Shown: piece by piece, positions 1-7,463 of the stretch
Layout: each line of letters opens with the position of its first letter
Numbering within the stretch: position 1 is the stretch's first letter
DNA from: Sphingomonas sp. Root720
GTDB lineage: Bacteria; Pseudomonadota; Alphaproteobacteria; Sphingomonadales; Sphingomonadaceae
Reading direction: 5' to 3'
NCBI RefSeq assembly: GCF_001428605.1
Contig: NZ_LMID01000010.1
Location: forward strand, 661,195 to 725,194
Length of the DNA: 64,000 bases
Position numbers and translations under genes: made by a program
The notes under the pieces: generated by a model
What the model was told of the DNA's origin: nothing
Database searches by the model: none
The model's input: only the letters and a program-made list of their open reading frames with translations

Positions 1-329
1 GCTTCGGCGGCGAGGCCGGGCAGGCCGGCGTCGATCGCCTCCTGCGAATAGGGCAGCGGCAGCCCGGCGCGGTGGAGCGCCGCCATCAGATAGGCGAAGA
101 ACTGGTCGCTCTCGAACTTCGAATCGTCGACGCTGTACCAGGCGACCGCGACGTCCTCGCCGCGCCAGCCGGCATAGCATTGGCTCAACAGGGTCGTCTT
201 GCCGTAGCCGGCGGGCGCCGACAGCACGGTCAGCCGCTCGCTCGCGCCGGTGATCCGCCCGACCAGCGCGACGCGCCACAGCAAATCGATCGTCCTGTTC
301 GGCGGAGCCAATTTGGTGCGGATCAGCAT
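1..329 (-). CDS. LuxR-family regulator of the MalT/ATP-dependent type, N-terminal part (cut by window edge)
   Basis: The first 109 residues are visible and the rest lies beyond the left edge. The N-terminus reads MLIRTKLAPP and is followed by a Walker A loop, APAGYGKTT, at about residues 38-46. This is the start of the STAND ATPase domain of large MalT-like regulators, which normally run near 900 residues and end in a LuxR-type helix-turn-helix. A VAWYSVDDS stretch at about 61-69 also fits that family. The gene is divergent from the DJ-1 family gene, and a 19-bp palindrome lies between them. The ligand and targets are unknown. An in-frame TTG 18 bases upstream is an alternative start. Confidence 0.8.
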   Translation of the reverse strand, partial: MLIRTKLAPPNRTIDLLWRVALVGRITGASERLTVLSAPAGYGKTTLLSQCYAGWRGEDVAVAWYSVDDSKFESDQFFAYLMAALHRAGLPLPYSQEAIDAGLPGLAAE

Positions 330-362
330 CGACCGATAATGCCACAAGCACCGCGCGCTCCT

Positions 363-381
363 ATCCACCTAATTGGTGGAT
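363..381. promoter_or_regulatory. 19-bp palindrome between divergent genes (possible operator)
   Basis: The arms ATCCACC and GGTGGAT are perfect inverted repeats separated by five AT-rich bases. The element is in the 110-bp gap between the MalT-type regulator and the DJ-1 family gene. Binding by either gene product is inference. Confidence 0.4.
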
Positions 382-439
382 TGTCGCGAAGGCCACCGCC
401 CGCCACCCCGGACGCTCCATTTTTTGAGGGCGTATCGCG

Positions 440-1123
440 ATGACCAAGACCATCCTGTTCGTGCTGACCGGCCAGGCCGAGTTCGGCGACACCGGGGCGA
501 AGACGGGCGTCTGGCTGGAGGAGCTCGCGACGCCGTACCGGCTGCTCGACAAGGCCGGTTACGAAATCCTGTTCGGCACCCCCGGCGGCGCCCCCGCCCC
601 GCTCGATCCGGCCAGCCTGGAGGAGCCCTGGCTGCTGCCCGCCGGCCACTGGTTCCTCGGCCAGCCCACCGCGATGGCCAAGCTGGAAAAGCCCGTCGAC
701 CTCGCCGAGGTGGACGCCGGCCGGCTTGCCGCGATCTTCCTGGTCGGCGGCACCGGCACGCTGTGGGATTTTCCCGGCAGCCGCGCGCTCGGCCAGCTCG
801 CGACCGACCTGCATGCGGCGGGCAAGCCGGTCGCGGCGATCTGCCACGGCGTCGTCGGCCTGATGACCGCGACCGCCGCCGACGGCGCGCCGCTGGTCAA
901 GGGCAAGGCGATCACCTGTTTCAGCAACGAGGAGGAGGCGATGCTAGAATATGACAAGCTCGTCCCGCTGCTCGCCGAAACCGCGCTGGTCGAGCAGGGC
1001 GCCAATTACCGCCGCGCCGCGCCGTTCGAGCCGATGGTGGTCGAGGACGGCAACCTGATCACCGGCCAGAACCCCGCGAGCGCGGAGCCGCTGGCGGCGG
1101 CCCTGCTCGAGCGGCTGGGATAA
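440..1123 (+). CDS. DJ-1/PfpI (ThiJ) family protein, class I glutamine-amidotransferase fold
   Basis: This 227-residue protein belongs to the Hsp31-like branch of the DJ-1/PfpI superfamily. The nucleophile elbow AICHGVVG places Cys135 and His136 at the expected site, and the acidic partner is Glu27 in GVWLEELATPY. Family members act as glyoxalase III-type, chaperone or small-molecule hydrolase proteins in the cytoplasm, and the exact activity cannot be read from sequence. An AGGGC ribosome-binding site precedes the ATG. It is divergent from the upstream MalT-type regulator and convergent with tesB. Confidence 0.85.
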   Translation: MTKTILFVLTGQAEFGDTGAKTGVWLEELATPYRLLDKAGYEILFGTPGGAPAPLDPASLEEPWLLPAGHWFLGQPTAMAKLEKPVDLAEVDAGRLAAIFLVGGTGTLWDFPGSRALGQLATDLHAAGKPVAAICHGVVGLMTATAADGAPLVKGKAITCFSNEEEAMLEYDKLVPLLAETALVEQGANYRRAAPFEPMVVEDGNLITGQNPASAEPLAAALLERLG

Positions 1124-1145
1124 GGCATGGGCGTCGAGGCAGCGA

Positions 1146-2006
1146 TCAGGCCTTCAGCCGGATCAACCCCTCCTGCGCGACCGAGGCGACCACCCGGCCG
1201 TCCTGCGCGAAGATGGTGCCCCGGCCCAGCGTCCGGGCCCCGCCGGCAAAGGGGCTGTCCATCGTGTAGAGCAGCCATTCGTCGGCGCGGAAGGGCTGGT
1301 GGAACCACAGGGCGTGGTCGAGGCTGACGTCCTGCAGGCCGTGATCGGACCAGCTGATACCGAGCGGCAACAGGCCGGTGTGCATGATGTAGAGATCGGA
1401 CGCATAGGCCAGCATCCGCTGGTGCTCGTCCGGCGCGTCGCCCAGCCGGTCGCGGATGCGGAACCAGAAGGAGCGCCGCGGCGGCGCCTTGGGCGGGCTG
1501 ACCGTGTGGAAGGGCTCGACCGCGCGAAAGTCGATGCCGATGTCGCGATCCCAGAAGACCACGCGGTGCGGCGGCATGTCGGGCAGCGCGGCGGCGATCG
1601 TCTCGTCCTGCGCCGGCAGATCGAGCGGGCCGGGGACGTCGGGCATCGCGGCCTGCTGCACCGGCCCCTCCTCGGGGTCGTGGAAGGACGCGGACAGCGT
1701 CAGGATCAGGTCGTCCCCCTGGCGCGCCTCGACCCGGCGGGCGGAGAAGCTGCGGCCGTCGGTGTCGCGGGTCACGCGGAAGTCGATCGGCGCGTCGGTC
1801 CGGCCGGCGCGGACGAAATAGGCGTGGCAGCTGTGCGCGGACCGCCCTTCCCGCACGGTCCGCTGCGCCGCCGCCAGCGCCTGGGCGAGCACCTGCCCGC
1901 CGAACAGCCGGAACAGCGGTCCGCCGCTCGCAGGCACGCGCAGCACGCCGGCATCGCGCTCCTCGAAGCGGAAGAGATCGGCGAAGCGATCGAGGGGTGC
2001 GTCCAC
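1146..2006 (-). CDS. tesB: Acyl-CoA thioesterase II (TesB)
   Basis: This 286-residue double-hotdog thioesterase hydrolyses acyl-CoA to free acid and CoA, and its length matches E. coli TesB. The N-terminal hotdog shows GGPLFRLFGGQVLAQAL and HSCHAYFVRAG. The C-terminal half shows the catalytic-region motifs ASDLYIMHT, DHALWFHQPF and SVAQEGLIR, which hold the family Asp, Ser/Thr and Gln positions. I chose the GTG start at 2006 because AGGAGG lies five bases upstream and the downstream sequence VDAPLDRFADLF matches the family N-terminus. It is divergent from the MaoC-like gene and may release CoA from pathway intermediates. Confidence 0.88.
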   Translation of the reverse strand: MDAPLDRFADLFRFEERDAGVLRVPASGGPLFRLFGGQVLAQALAAAQRTVREGRSAHSCHAYFVRAGRTDAPIDFRVTRDTDGRSFSARRVEARQGDDLILTLSASFHDPEEGPVQQAAMPDVPGPLDLPAQDETIAAALPDMPPHRVVFWDRDIGIDFRAVEPFHTVSPPKAPPRRSFWFRIRDRLGDAPDEHQRMLAYASDLYIMHTGLLPLGISWSDHGLQDVSLDHALWFHQPFRADEWLLYTMDSPFAGGARTLGRGTIFAQDGRVVASVAQEGLIRLKA

Positions 2007-2018
2007 ATAGGCCTCCTG

Positions 2019-2040
2019 TTTGCCGTTCCCCCTTGGCAAA
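2019..2040. promoter_or_regulatory. Inverted repeat between tesB and the MaoC-like gene
   Basis: TTTGCC and GGCAAA are inverted arms separated by ten bases in the 78-bp divergent gap. This could be an operator shared by both genes. The arms are short, so the call is weak. Confidence 0.22.
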
Positions 2041-2084
2041 GATGGGGCGTCCGGGGAAACTGCATTTCGAGCAGGAGACGATCG

Positions 2085-2600
2085 ATGACCGACAGCAGCG
2101 CCCCCTTCCTCGCCGTCCGGCCCACCCGATGCTTCGAGGACCTCGCGGTCGGCGAGGCGCGCCGTTCGGCCCCGCGGCTCGTCACCGAGGCGGAGATCCT
2201 GGCCTTTGCCCGCCAATGGGACCCGCAATGGTTCCACAGCGACGCCGACCTCGCCCGCGAATCGGTGTTCGGCGAGGTCGTCGCCAGCGGCATCCACACC
2301 CTCGCGCTGTGGCGGCAGATGGATCATGAGATCAATTCCGACATCGATTTCGTCTGCGGCGTGGGCTGGGACGAGGTGCGGATGAAGAAGGCGGTGCGCG
2401 CGGGCGACAGCATCCACGTCACCTCGGAGATCGTCGAGCTCCGCCCGTCCGCCTCGCGCACCGATCGCGGCACCGCCATCACCCGCTATGCCGTCGTCAA
2501 CCAGCGCGGCGAGGAGGCGGTGAGCTTCCTGAGCATCAACCTGGTCTACACCCGCGACGGCAGGGACAGGCGGGCCAGCAGCGCGTCGGCATCGGCATAG
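2085..2600 (+). CDS. MaoC-like hotdog dehydratase/hydratase
   Basis: This 171-residue single-hotdog protein has the hydratase-2 motif region: QWDPQWFHSD carries the Asp and His, followed by ASGIHTLAL. Such proteins hydrate enoyl-CoA or dehydrate 3-hydroxyacyl-CoA, and some act in side-chain or lipid metabolism. GGAG lies eight bases upstream of the ATG. The last 55 bases overlap the 3' end of the convergent NADH reductase gene. The substrate is unknown. Confidence 0.83.
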   Translation: MTDSSAPFLAVRPTRCFEDLAVGEARRSAPRLVTEAEILAFARQWDPQWFHSDADLARESVFGEVVASGIHTLALWRQMDHEINSDIDFVCGVGWDEVRMKKAVRAGDSIHVTSEIVELRPSASRTDRGTAITRYAVVNQRGEEAVSFLSINLVYTRDGRDRRASSASASA

Positions 2601-3178
2601 GCGCGCGCCATCGCCGCCTCGACGCCGGCCGCGTCGCCATAGGTCGGCCGGACATGGAGCGTGTCGATATCGGTCACGCCGATGAAGCCGAGCCAGGCCT
2701 CGAGATAGGCGATCTGGAAATCATAAGCGGCCATCGGCCCGTCCGGCCGTATGTCGAGCGCGCCCGAGGCGACCAGGATCGCCTTGCGCCCCGCCGCCAG
2801 CCCTTCGCCCTGCCCGTCGACGACCCGGAAGGCCATGCCGGGCTGGGTGATCAGGTCGATATAGTGCTTGAGGCGGTAGGGGATGCCGAAGTTCCACATC
2901 GGCACGGTCAGGATCCAGCCGTCGAACGACAGGAAATGCGCGATCCGCCGTTCGATGTCCGCCCAGTCGGCACGCACGGCGCCATCGACGGGTTCGCCCG
3001 CGACCAGCGCATAGCGGCCCTCGATGGCGGCGCCGTCGAACGCCGGCAGGTCGGCGTCGAACAGGGCGAGCCGCTCGATATCATGCCCCGTCAGCCCGGC
3101 GATCAGGCGGTCGGCGACCATATTCGACCGCGAGCGGGGACCGCGCGGGCTAGCGTCGATATGGAGCAGCCGGGCCAT
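2546..3178 (-). CDS. FMN-dependent NADH:quinone reductase / azoreductase (AcpD/AzoR family)
   Basis: This 210-residue flavodoxin-fold protein begins MARLLHIDASPRG, the usual FMN-phosphate region, and has VPMWNFGIPYRLKHYID, the hallmark flavin-contact segment of AzoR. The family reduces quinones and azo compounds with NADH by a two-electron ping-pong mechanism. Its start codon overlaps the stop of the Rieske ferredoxin gene (TGATG), so it is the last gene of the Rieske oxygenase operon and probably translationally coupled. It may reduce a quinone formed from the pathway product or feed electrons to the ferredoxin; both are inference. Confidence 0.85.
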   Translation of the reverse strand: MARLLHIDASPRGPRSRSNMVADRLIAGLTGHDIERLALFDADLPAFDGAAIEGRYALVAGEPVDGAVRADWADIERRIAHFLSFDGWILTVPMWNFGIPYRLKHYIDLITQPGMAFRVVDGQGEGLAAGRKAILVASGALDIRPDGPMAAYDFQIAYLEAWLGFIGVTDIDTLHVRPTYGDAAGVEAAMARAYADADALLARLSLPSRV

Positions 3179-3489
3179 CAGTCGGGCAGGTCGACGATCA
3201 CCTCGTCCCCCTCGACGCTGACCGGGTAGACGGCGATCGGCTTCTTCGTCAGGGTTCCGTTGGGCGCGCCCGTCCGCAGGTCGAAGCGGACGCCGTGGAG
3301 CGGGCAGAAGATATGCGGCCCCTTGACCTTGCCGCCCTCGAGGCCGGCGAGTTGGTGGCTGCACCGATTCTCGACCGCGAAAATCCCGGCGGCGCTGCGG
3401 CACAACAGCACCGACGCGCCGCCCGCGTCGAACGCCTTGTTGCCGTTCTCGGGAAGCTCGGCGAGGGCGGCGACCCTGTGCCGGGCCAT
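3178..3489 (-). CDS. Rieske-type [2Fe-2S] ferredoxin
   Basis: This 103-residue Rieske protein has cluster ligands Cys43-x-His45 (NRCSHQ) and Cys62-x2-His65 (FCPLHG). Its size matches the stand-alone ferredoxins that carry electrons to ring-hydroxylating oxygenases. Its ATG overlaps the acyl-CoA dehydrogenase stop codon by one base (TGATG), and the NADH reductase start overlaps its own stop in the same way. It is the natural electron donor for the oxygenase three genes upstream in the operon. Confidence 0.92.
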   Translation of the reverse strand: MARHRVAALAELPENGNKAFDAGGASVLLCRSAAGIFAVENRCSHQLAGLEGGKVKGPHIFCPLHGVRFDLRTGAPNGTLTKKPIAVYPVSVEGDEVIVDLPD

Positions 3490-4649
3490 CAGCGCCTCTG
3501 GTCGAAGCGGCGGCCGAGCATGGCGGAGGCGATATTGACCTTCTGGATGTCGATCGCGCCGCCGGCGATGCCCCAGCCCCAGCTGTCGCGCAGCCGCCGT
3601 TCCATCGGGAAGTCCTTCGAATAGCCATAGGCGCCCATCAGCTGGACGGCGTCGCCCGCTACCTCGCGCGCGATCGAGTTGGCGAAGCATTTCGCGGTCG
3701 AGCTGTCGAGGATCGACGGCAGCCCGTCCTCGGCATTGGCCGCCGCGCGCCAGATCAGCAGGCGGGCGGCATCGACCTTCATGTGCATCTCCGCGAGCTT
3801 GAGCTGCACCGCCTGGAACTCGACGATCGGCTTGCCGAACTGCCGACGCTCCTGGACATAGTCGGTGACGTCCTCGAGCGCGCCCGACGCCTGGCCAAGC
3901 GCCATGGTGGCGTTACCGCAGCGTTCGAGGTCGAAGGTCTCCATCAGCTTCTTGAAGCCGCCGGCGGGCACGACGATATTGTCGAGCGGTATCTCGACAT
4001 CGTCGAAATTGAGGTCGGCCGACGGCACGCCGCGAAAGCCCATCAGCTGCTCGTTGGGGCCGAAGCTGAAGCCCGGCCTGTCCTTCTCGACCAGCACGGC
4101 GCCGATCGCCTTGGGGCCGGGATCGTCCGACAGGCGGCAATAGACGAGATAGGCGTCGGCATGGCCGCCGCCCGAGCACCAGCGCTTGGTGCCGTTGACG
4201 ACGAGCGTGTCGCCCTTGACGACGCCTTTCGTCTTGAGGTCGGTCAGCGCCGAACCGGCATCGGGTTCCGACATGCCGATCGCGACCACCATCTCGCCCG
4301 CGCAGACGGCGGGGACGATGCGCTGCTTTAGGCTGTCCGAGGCGAAATGCTCGATCGCCCGCACCGGGCCGACCGAGGATTCGAAGATCGGGAAGGCGAC
4401 CGCCGAGGAGATCTTGGCGAACTCCTCCAGCACGATCAGCGCCTCGAGATTGCCGAGGCCGAGGCCGCCCAGCGCCTCCGGCACGTTGATGCCGAGGAAG
4501 CCCATCTCCGCATAGCGGCGCACCAGCGCATGGCTGGGCGGCGTGTTGTCGCGCTCGCACTCCGCGGCAATCGCCGGCAATTCGGCGCGCGCGAAGCTGC
4601 GGGCCGCCTCACGCAATTCCTCCTGCTCGGACGTGAGCCTGAAATCCAT
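3489..4649 (-). CDS. Acyl-CoA dehydrogenase family protein
   Basis: This 386-residue FAD flavoprotein of the acyl-CoA dehydrogenase fold has the FAD/substrate segment MSEPDAGSALTDLKT, the WCSGG strand and the C-terminal ERRQFGKPI and QLMGAYGY motifs. At the loop that usually carries the catalytic Glu (IYEGT type), this protein reads GIAGGA, so the usual base is absent there; Glu in DLERCGN could serve, as in isovaleryl-CoA dehydrogenase-type enzymes. It follows the oxygenase gene by 25 bp and overlaps the ferredoxin start. GGGAGAG precedes the ATG. It may desaturate a CoA ester or a non-CoA substrate. Confidence 0.88.
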   Translation of the reverse strand: MDFRLTSEQEELREAARSFARAELPAIAAECERDNTPPSHALVRRYAEMGFLGINVPEALGGLGLGNLEALIVLEEFAKISSAVAFPIFESSVGPVRAIEHFASDSLKQRIVPAVCAGEMVVAIGMSEPDAGSALTDLKTKGVVKGDTLVVNGTKRWCSGGGHADAYLVYCRLSDDPGPKAIGAVLVEKDRPGFSFGPNEQLMGFRGVPSADLNFDDVEIPLDNIVVPAGGFKKLMETFDLERCGNATMALGQASGALEDVTDYVQERRQFGKPIVEFQAVQLKLAEMHMKVDAARLLIWRAAANAEDGLPSILDSSTAKCFANSIAREVAGDAVQLMGAYGYSKDFPMERRLRDSWGWGIAGGAIDIQKVNIASAMLGRRFDQRR

Positions 4650-4674
4650 GCCTCTCCCCTGAACGATCGATCGA

Positions 4675-5895
4675 TTAACGCGTCACCCAGTCGTGCAGCA
4701 CCTGCTCGACCCGGGCCTCGGGCGGCACCTGGTTGAGCCCGATGCGGCGATCGAGCTCCTCGTGCCAATGATAGATGCGCCGCTCCTGATAGTTGAGCGG
4801 CATGCCGCGAAACCCGTCGCTTTCGAGCGACTCCTGGATCTGCGGAGCATATTGGAGATCCTCGTAGAGGATGCGCTCCCAGTTGCCGATCCGCTTCTCC
4901 CACATCGGATTCGGGTTTTCCGGGTCATGGTCGGGCCCGATCCAGCTCGACACGACGCGGGACGAGCGCGGCCCGGTCGGCCAGAACTGGAGCAGCGGGA
5001 TGCCGCTGTCCGAGGGCGGCATCACGAAGTTCGGATAGATGTGGTAGCTGACATTATTGTTCGCCGGCAGGTCGGTGACGGTGTCGATCTTCGGCATGCC
5101 GATCGTCCCCGGATCCTTCCAGTCGGGACGGCTGTTCGGAGTCACCATCCGGCTGTGTCCGTTGGGCCACAGGGTCACGATCATGCCGCGATGGTCGAGG
5201 AAACGGTCGACCGTGTGCTGGTGGATCGACTTGATGTGATAGACCTCGAGAAAGGCGTCGAGCAGCACCTTCACATTGCAGCCGACCTCATAGCTGCGGC
5301 TGTCGACGAGGCGGAGCCTGTCGAGCTGATACTGGTCGAGTTCCTTCGCCATCGGCCCGATATGGTCGATCAGCGGCTGGGCCTCCGGATCCTCATTGAG
5401 GAAGATCAGGTTGCCGAGCGTCTCGCAGCGGACCGAAACGAGCGAGCGGCACGCAAAATCGAGATCGACGAAGTCGCGCCGGTCGCGCACCGCGGTCAGC
5501 TTGCCGTCGAGCGTATAGCTCCAGCCATGATAGCCGCAGACGAAGCCGCGCGCCTCGCCGGCCTCCTCGGCCACCAGCGGCGCACCGCGATGCTGGCAGG
5601 TGTTGAAGAAGGCCCGGATGCCGCCCTGCAGGTCGCGGACGACGATGACCGGCGCGCCGGTGTTGCGAGTCAGGAACCAGGACCCGGGCGAGGGCAGCTG
5701 GTCGGCATGGCCCGCATAGAGCCAGGCCCGCTTCCACATACGATCCTTTTCGAGCGCGAGGAAGTCCGGGTCGACATAGCGGCGGCCGGGAATGTCGGGC
5801 AGCTTCGGGAAGCCCTCGGGCGCGGCCTTGCGGCCCCGCTCATAATCCATCCGAGCATATTCCTTCTCGGCGCTGTCGTGGCTGATGGCGTCCAT
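4675..5895 (-). CDS. Rieske non-haem iron oxygenase, large (alpha) subunit
   Basis: This protein of about 406 residues is the terminal oxygenase of a ring-hydroxylating or demethylating system. Rieske ligands are Cys100, His102, Cys120 and His123. The catalytic-domain motif has Asp213, Glu217, His220 and His225, with a later Asp in YEDLQYAPQ as probable third iron ligand. The C-terminus ends with a family-typical HWHEELDRRIG segment. No beta subunit lies nearby, which fits an alpha-only oxygenase. It is first in the operon with an acyl-CoA dehydrogenase, a ferredoxin and an NADH reductase. An internal ATG 45 bases downstream is an alternative start. Confidence 0.9.
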   Translation of the reverse strand: MDAISHDSAEKEYARMDYERGRKAAPEGFPKLPDIPGRRYVDPDFLALEKDRMWKRAWLYAGHADQLPSPGSWFLTRNTGAPVIVVRDLQGGIRAFFNTCQHRGAPLVAEEAGEARGFVCGYHGWSYTLDGKLTAVRDRRDFVDLDFACRSLVSVRCETLGNLIFLNEDPEAQPLIDHIGPMAKELDQYQLDRLRLVDSRSYEVGCNVKVLLDAFLEVYHIKSIHQHTVDRFLDHRGMIVTLWPNGHSRMVTPNSRPDWKDPGTIGMPKIDTVTDLPANNNVSYHIYPNFVMPPSDSGIPLLQFWPTGPRSSRVVSSWIGPDHDPENPNPMWEKRIGNWERILYEDLQYAPQIQESLESDGFRGMPLNYQERRIYHWHEELDRRIGLNQVPPEARVEQVLHDWVTR

Positions 5896-5929
5896 CGATC
5901 CCGTCCCGTCGGTCCTTCGTCCCTCGCGA

Positions 5930-5959
5930 TTGACTCGCCCTATCACAGCTGCGCATAAA
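5930..5959 (+). promoter_or_regulatory. Predicted promoter for the TIM-barrel/VOC operon
   Basis: TTGACT at 5930-5935 and CATAAA at 5954-5959 are separated by 18 bp. The expected transcription start falls at about 5966-5967, on the ATG of the next gene, so the mRNA may be leaderless. No ribosome-binding site precedes that ATG. Confidence 0.45.
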
Positions 5960-5980
5960 AACAATCATGAATGATTTTTT
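5955..5980 (-). promoter_or_regulatory. A-tract/CATTCATG/TGTTTT element, copy 1 (putative operator)
   Basis: On the minus strand an A-tract is followed by CATTCATG and then, two bases on, TGTTTTTAT. The core AATCATGAATGATT (5963-5976) is a palindrome and covers the start codon of the rightward TIM-barrel gene. The element is 60 bp upstream of the Rieske oxygenase. Copies 2 and 3 lie at 8762-8787 and 8868-8893. Confidence 0.55.
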
Positions 5981-6806
5981 ATTGAACCCGCCCCGGCTGT
6001 CGCTTCACCACCTGACGGCGCTCGACGCCTCGCCGGCCGAACTGATCGCGATCGCGGGGCAACTGGGCTGTGACCATGTCTGCCTGTTCACCCATGTTCC
6101 CGACGCGATAGCACAGCTTTTCCCCTGCGTGACCGAAGGGGACGTGCCCGCCGTGTCGGCGGCGCTCGACGCGGCCGGCGTGTCGCTGTGCAACCTGGAA
6201 GTCTTCCCGCTCGATCGCGATCCCGACTGGGCGGGCTTCGAACGCTCGCTCGCGGTCGGCCAGGCGCTCGGCGCGACCCGGGCGACGGTGCACATCCACG
6301 ATGTCGACGACCATACGGGTGCGGCGATGCTGGCGCGTTTCTGCGATCTCGCCGGCGGCTTCGGCATCATTGCGGGCCTCGAGTTCAACGGCTTCTCGGC
6401 GGTGCGCACGCTGCCCCAGGCGGCGGCGATCCTGCGCGCGGCCGACAGGCCCAATGCTGCAATGGTGTGCGATATGCTGCACCTCGTACGCAACGGCTGC
6501 GGCCCCGGCGACGTGGCGACCGAACGGGACCTGATCGGCTATCTGCAAATCTGCGACGGACCGCTGGAGCGTGACGAAAGCGAGGTCTGGCACGAGGCGA
6601 TCCGCGAGCGCGGCGTGCCGGGCACCGGCGAATTCCCGATCGCCGCCGCGCTCGCCGCGCTGCGGCCGGACACGATCGTCGACGTCGAGGTACCGCAGCA
6701 TGCCGCGCGCAAGGCGGGGGAGACGCCGCTCGACCGCGCTCGCCGCGCGGTCGAGGCATCGCGCGCGCTGGTCGCCGCCCATATGCCACATGAGGCCGCG
6801 CGATGA
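5967..6806 (+). CDS. Sugar phosphate isomerase/epimerase-like TIM-barrel protein (AP endonuclease 2 fold)
   Basis: This 279-residue protein belongs to the xylose isomerase-like TIM barrel group. A metal site is formed by Glu139 (GLEFNG), Asp169 and His172 (VCDMLHLV), Gln194 (YLQICDG) and Glu241 (VDVEVPQ). The family includes sugar epimerases, hydroxypyruvate isomerases and 3-dehydroshikimate dehydratases, so the reaction is open. The ATG sits inside a palindrome and lacks a ribosome-binding site. The stop overlaps the next start by four bases (ATGA), coupling it to the VOC protein. It is divergent from the Rieske oxygenase operon. Confidence 0.8.
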   Translation: MNDFLLNPPRLSLHHLTALDASPAELIAIAGQLGCDHVCLFTHVPDAIAQLFPCVTEGDVPAVSAALDAAGVSLCNLEVFPLDRDPDWAGFERSLAVGQALGATRATVHIHDVDDHTGAAMLARFCDLAGGFGIIAGLEFNGFSAVRTLPQAAAILRAADRPNAAMVCDMLHLVRNGCGPGDVATERDLIGYLQICDGPLERDESEVWHEAIRERGVPGTGEFPIAAALAALRPDTIVDVEVPQHAARKAGETPLDRARRAVEASRALVAAHMPHEAAR

Positions 6807-7327
6807 GTTTCCAGCCGCAGATCATCCAATATGCCTGGGTAGTGCCCGACCTGGCCGAAGCCGCGCGCCGCTGGCATGCAGCCACGGGCATCGGGCCCTT
6901 CCTGGTCAACCGCGACCTCAAGCTCGACGAACCGCGCTATCGCGGCCGGCCGAGCAGCACCCGGTTCTCGACTGCGGTCGCGCAGCATGGCGACGTCCAG
7001 ATCGAACTGGTCGAACAGCTCGACGACAGCGCCTCGGCCTATCGCGACACGGTGGCGGCCGGCACGACCGGCTTCCACCATATCGCCTTCATCGCCGCCG
7101 ACTTCGCCGCCGACCTCGCGCATTACACCGACCAGGGTTTCGCGGTGGCCGCGGACGGGCTGTTCGGGCCGATGCGCTACGCCTATGTCGACACCTCGGC
7201 GACACTCGGCCACATGATCGAGATCGTCGAGGACAAGCCCGGCATCCGCGCCTTCTTCGCCGCGGTGCGCAAGGCCGCCGAGCGGTGGGATCGCGATCCG
7301 GCGACGCTGCTGCGCGAACTGGGGTAG
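6803..7327 (+). CDS. VOC-superfamily (glyoxalase/dioxygenase fold) protein
   Basis: This 174-residue protein has the paired beta-alpha-beta-beta-beta modules of the vicinal oxygen chelate fold. Possible metal-binding positions include His in FHHIAFIAADF and Glu in HMIEIVED. Members are glyoxalases, epimerases or extradiol dioxygenases. It overlaps the upstream TIM-barrel gene by four bases, so the two probably act on the same compound. The combination recalls the fused TIM-barrel plus VOC enzymes of the QuiC/QsuB type, but here the two parts are separate genes. Confidence 0.75.
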   Translation: MSFQPQIIQYAWVVPDLAEAARRWHAATGIGPFLVNRDLKLDEPRYRGRPSSTRFSTAVAQHGDVQIELVEQLDDSASAYRDTVAAGTTGFHHIAFIAADFAADLAHYTDQGFAVAADGLFGPMRYAYVDTSATLGHMIEIVEDKPGIRAFFAAVRKAAERWDRDPATLLRELG

Positions 7328-7343
7328 CAACTTCCCCCTTTCC

Positions 7344-7442
7344 CGTCATTCCAGCGAGAGCCGGAATCGCCTTGCCGTTGGCATTGCGATCGCCGGCAGA
7401 CCGAAGAAGAGAAGGGAGATCCCGACGTTCGCCGGGATGACG
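7344..7442. repeat. REP-like inverted pair, copy 1
   Basis: The left unit begins CGTCATTCCAGCGAGAGC and the right unit is its approximate inverse, ending TTCGCCGGGATGACG. The two frame the gap between convergent VOC genes. Related pairs lie at 50293-50389 and 59959-60049, and a half unit lies at 52091-52109. They resemble the extragenic palindromes scattered through sphingomonad genomes and could act as transcript ends. Confidence 0.6.
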
Positions 7443-7463
7443 AGCAAAGCGGAGCGGGGCCCC

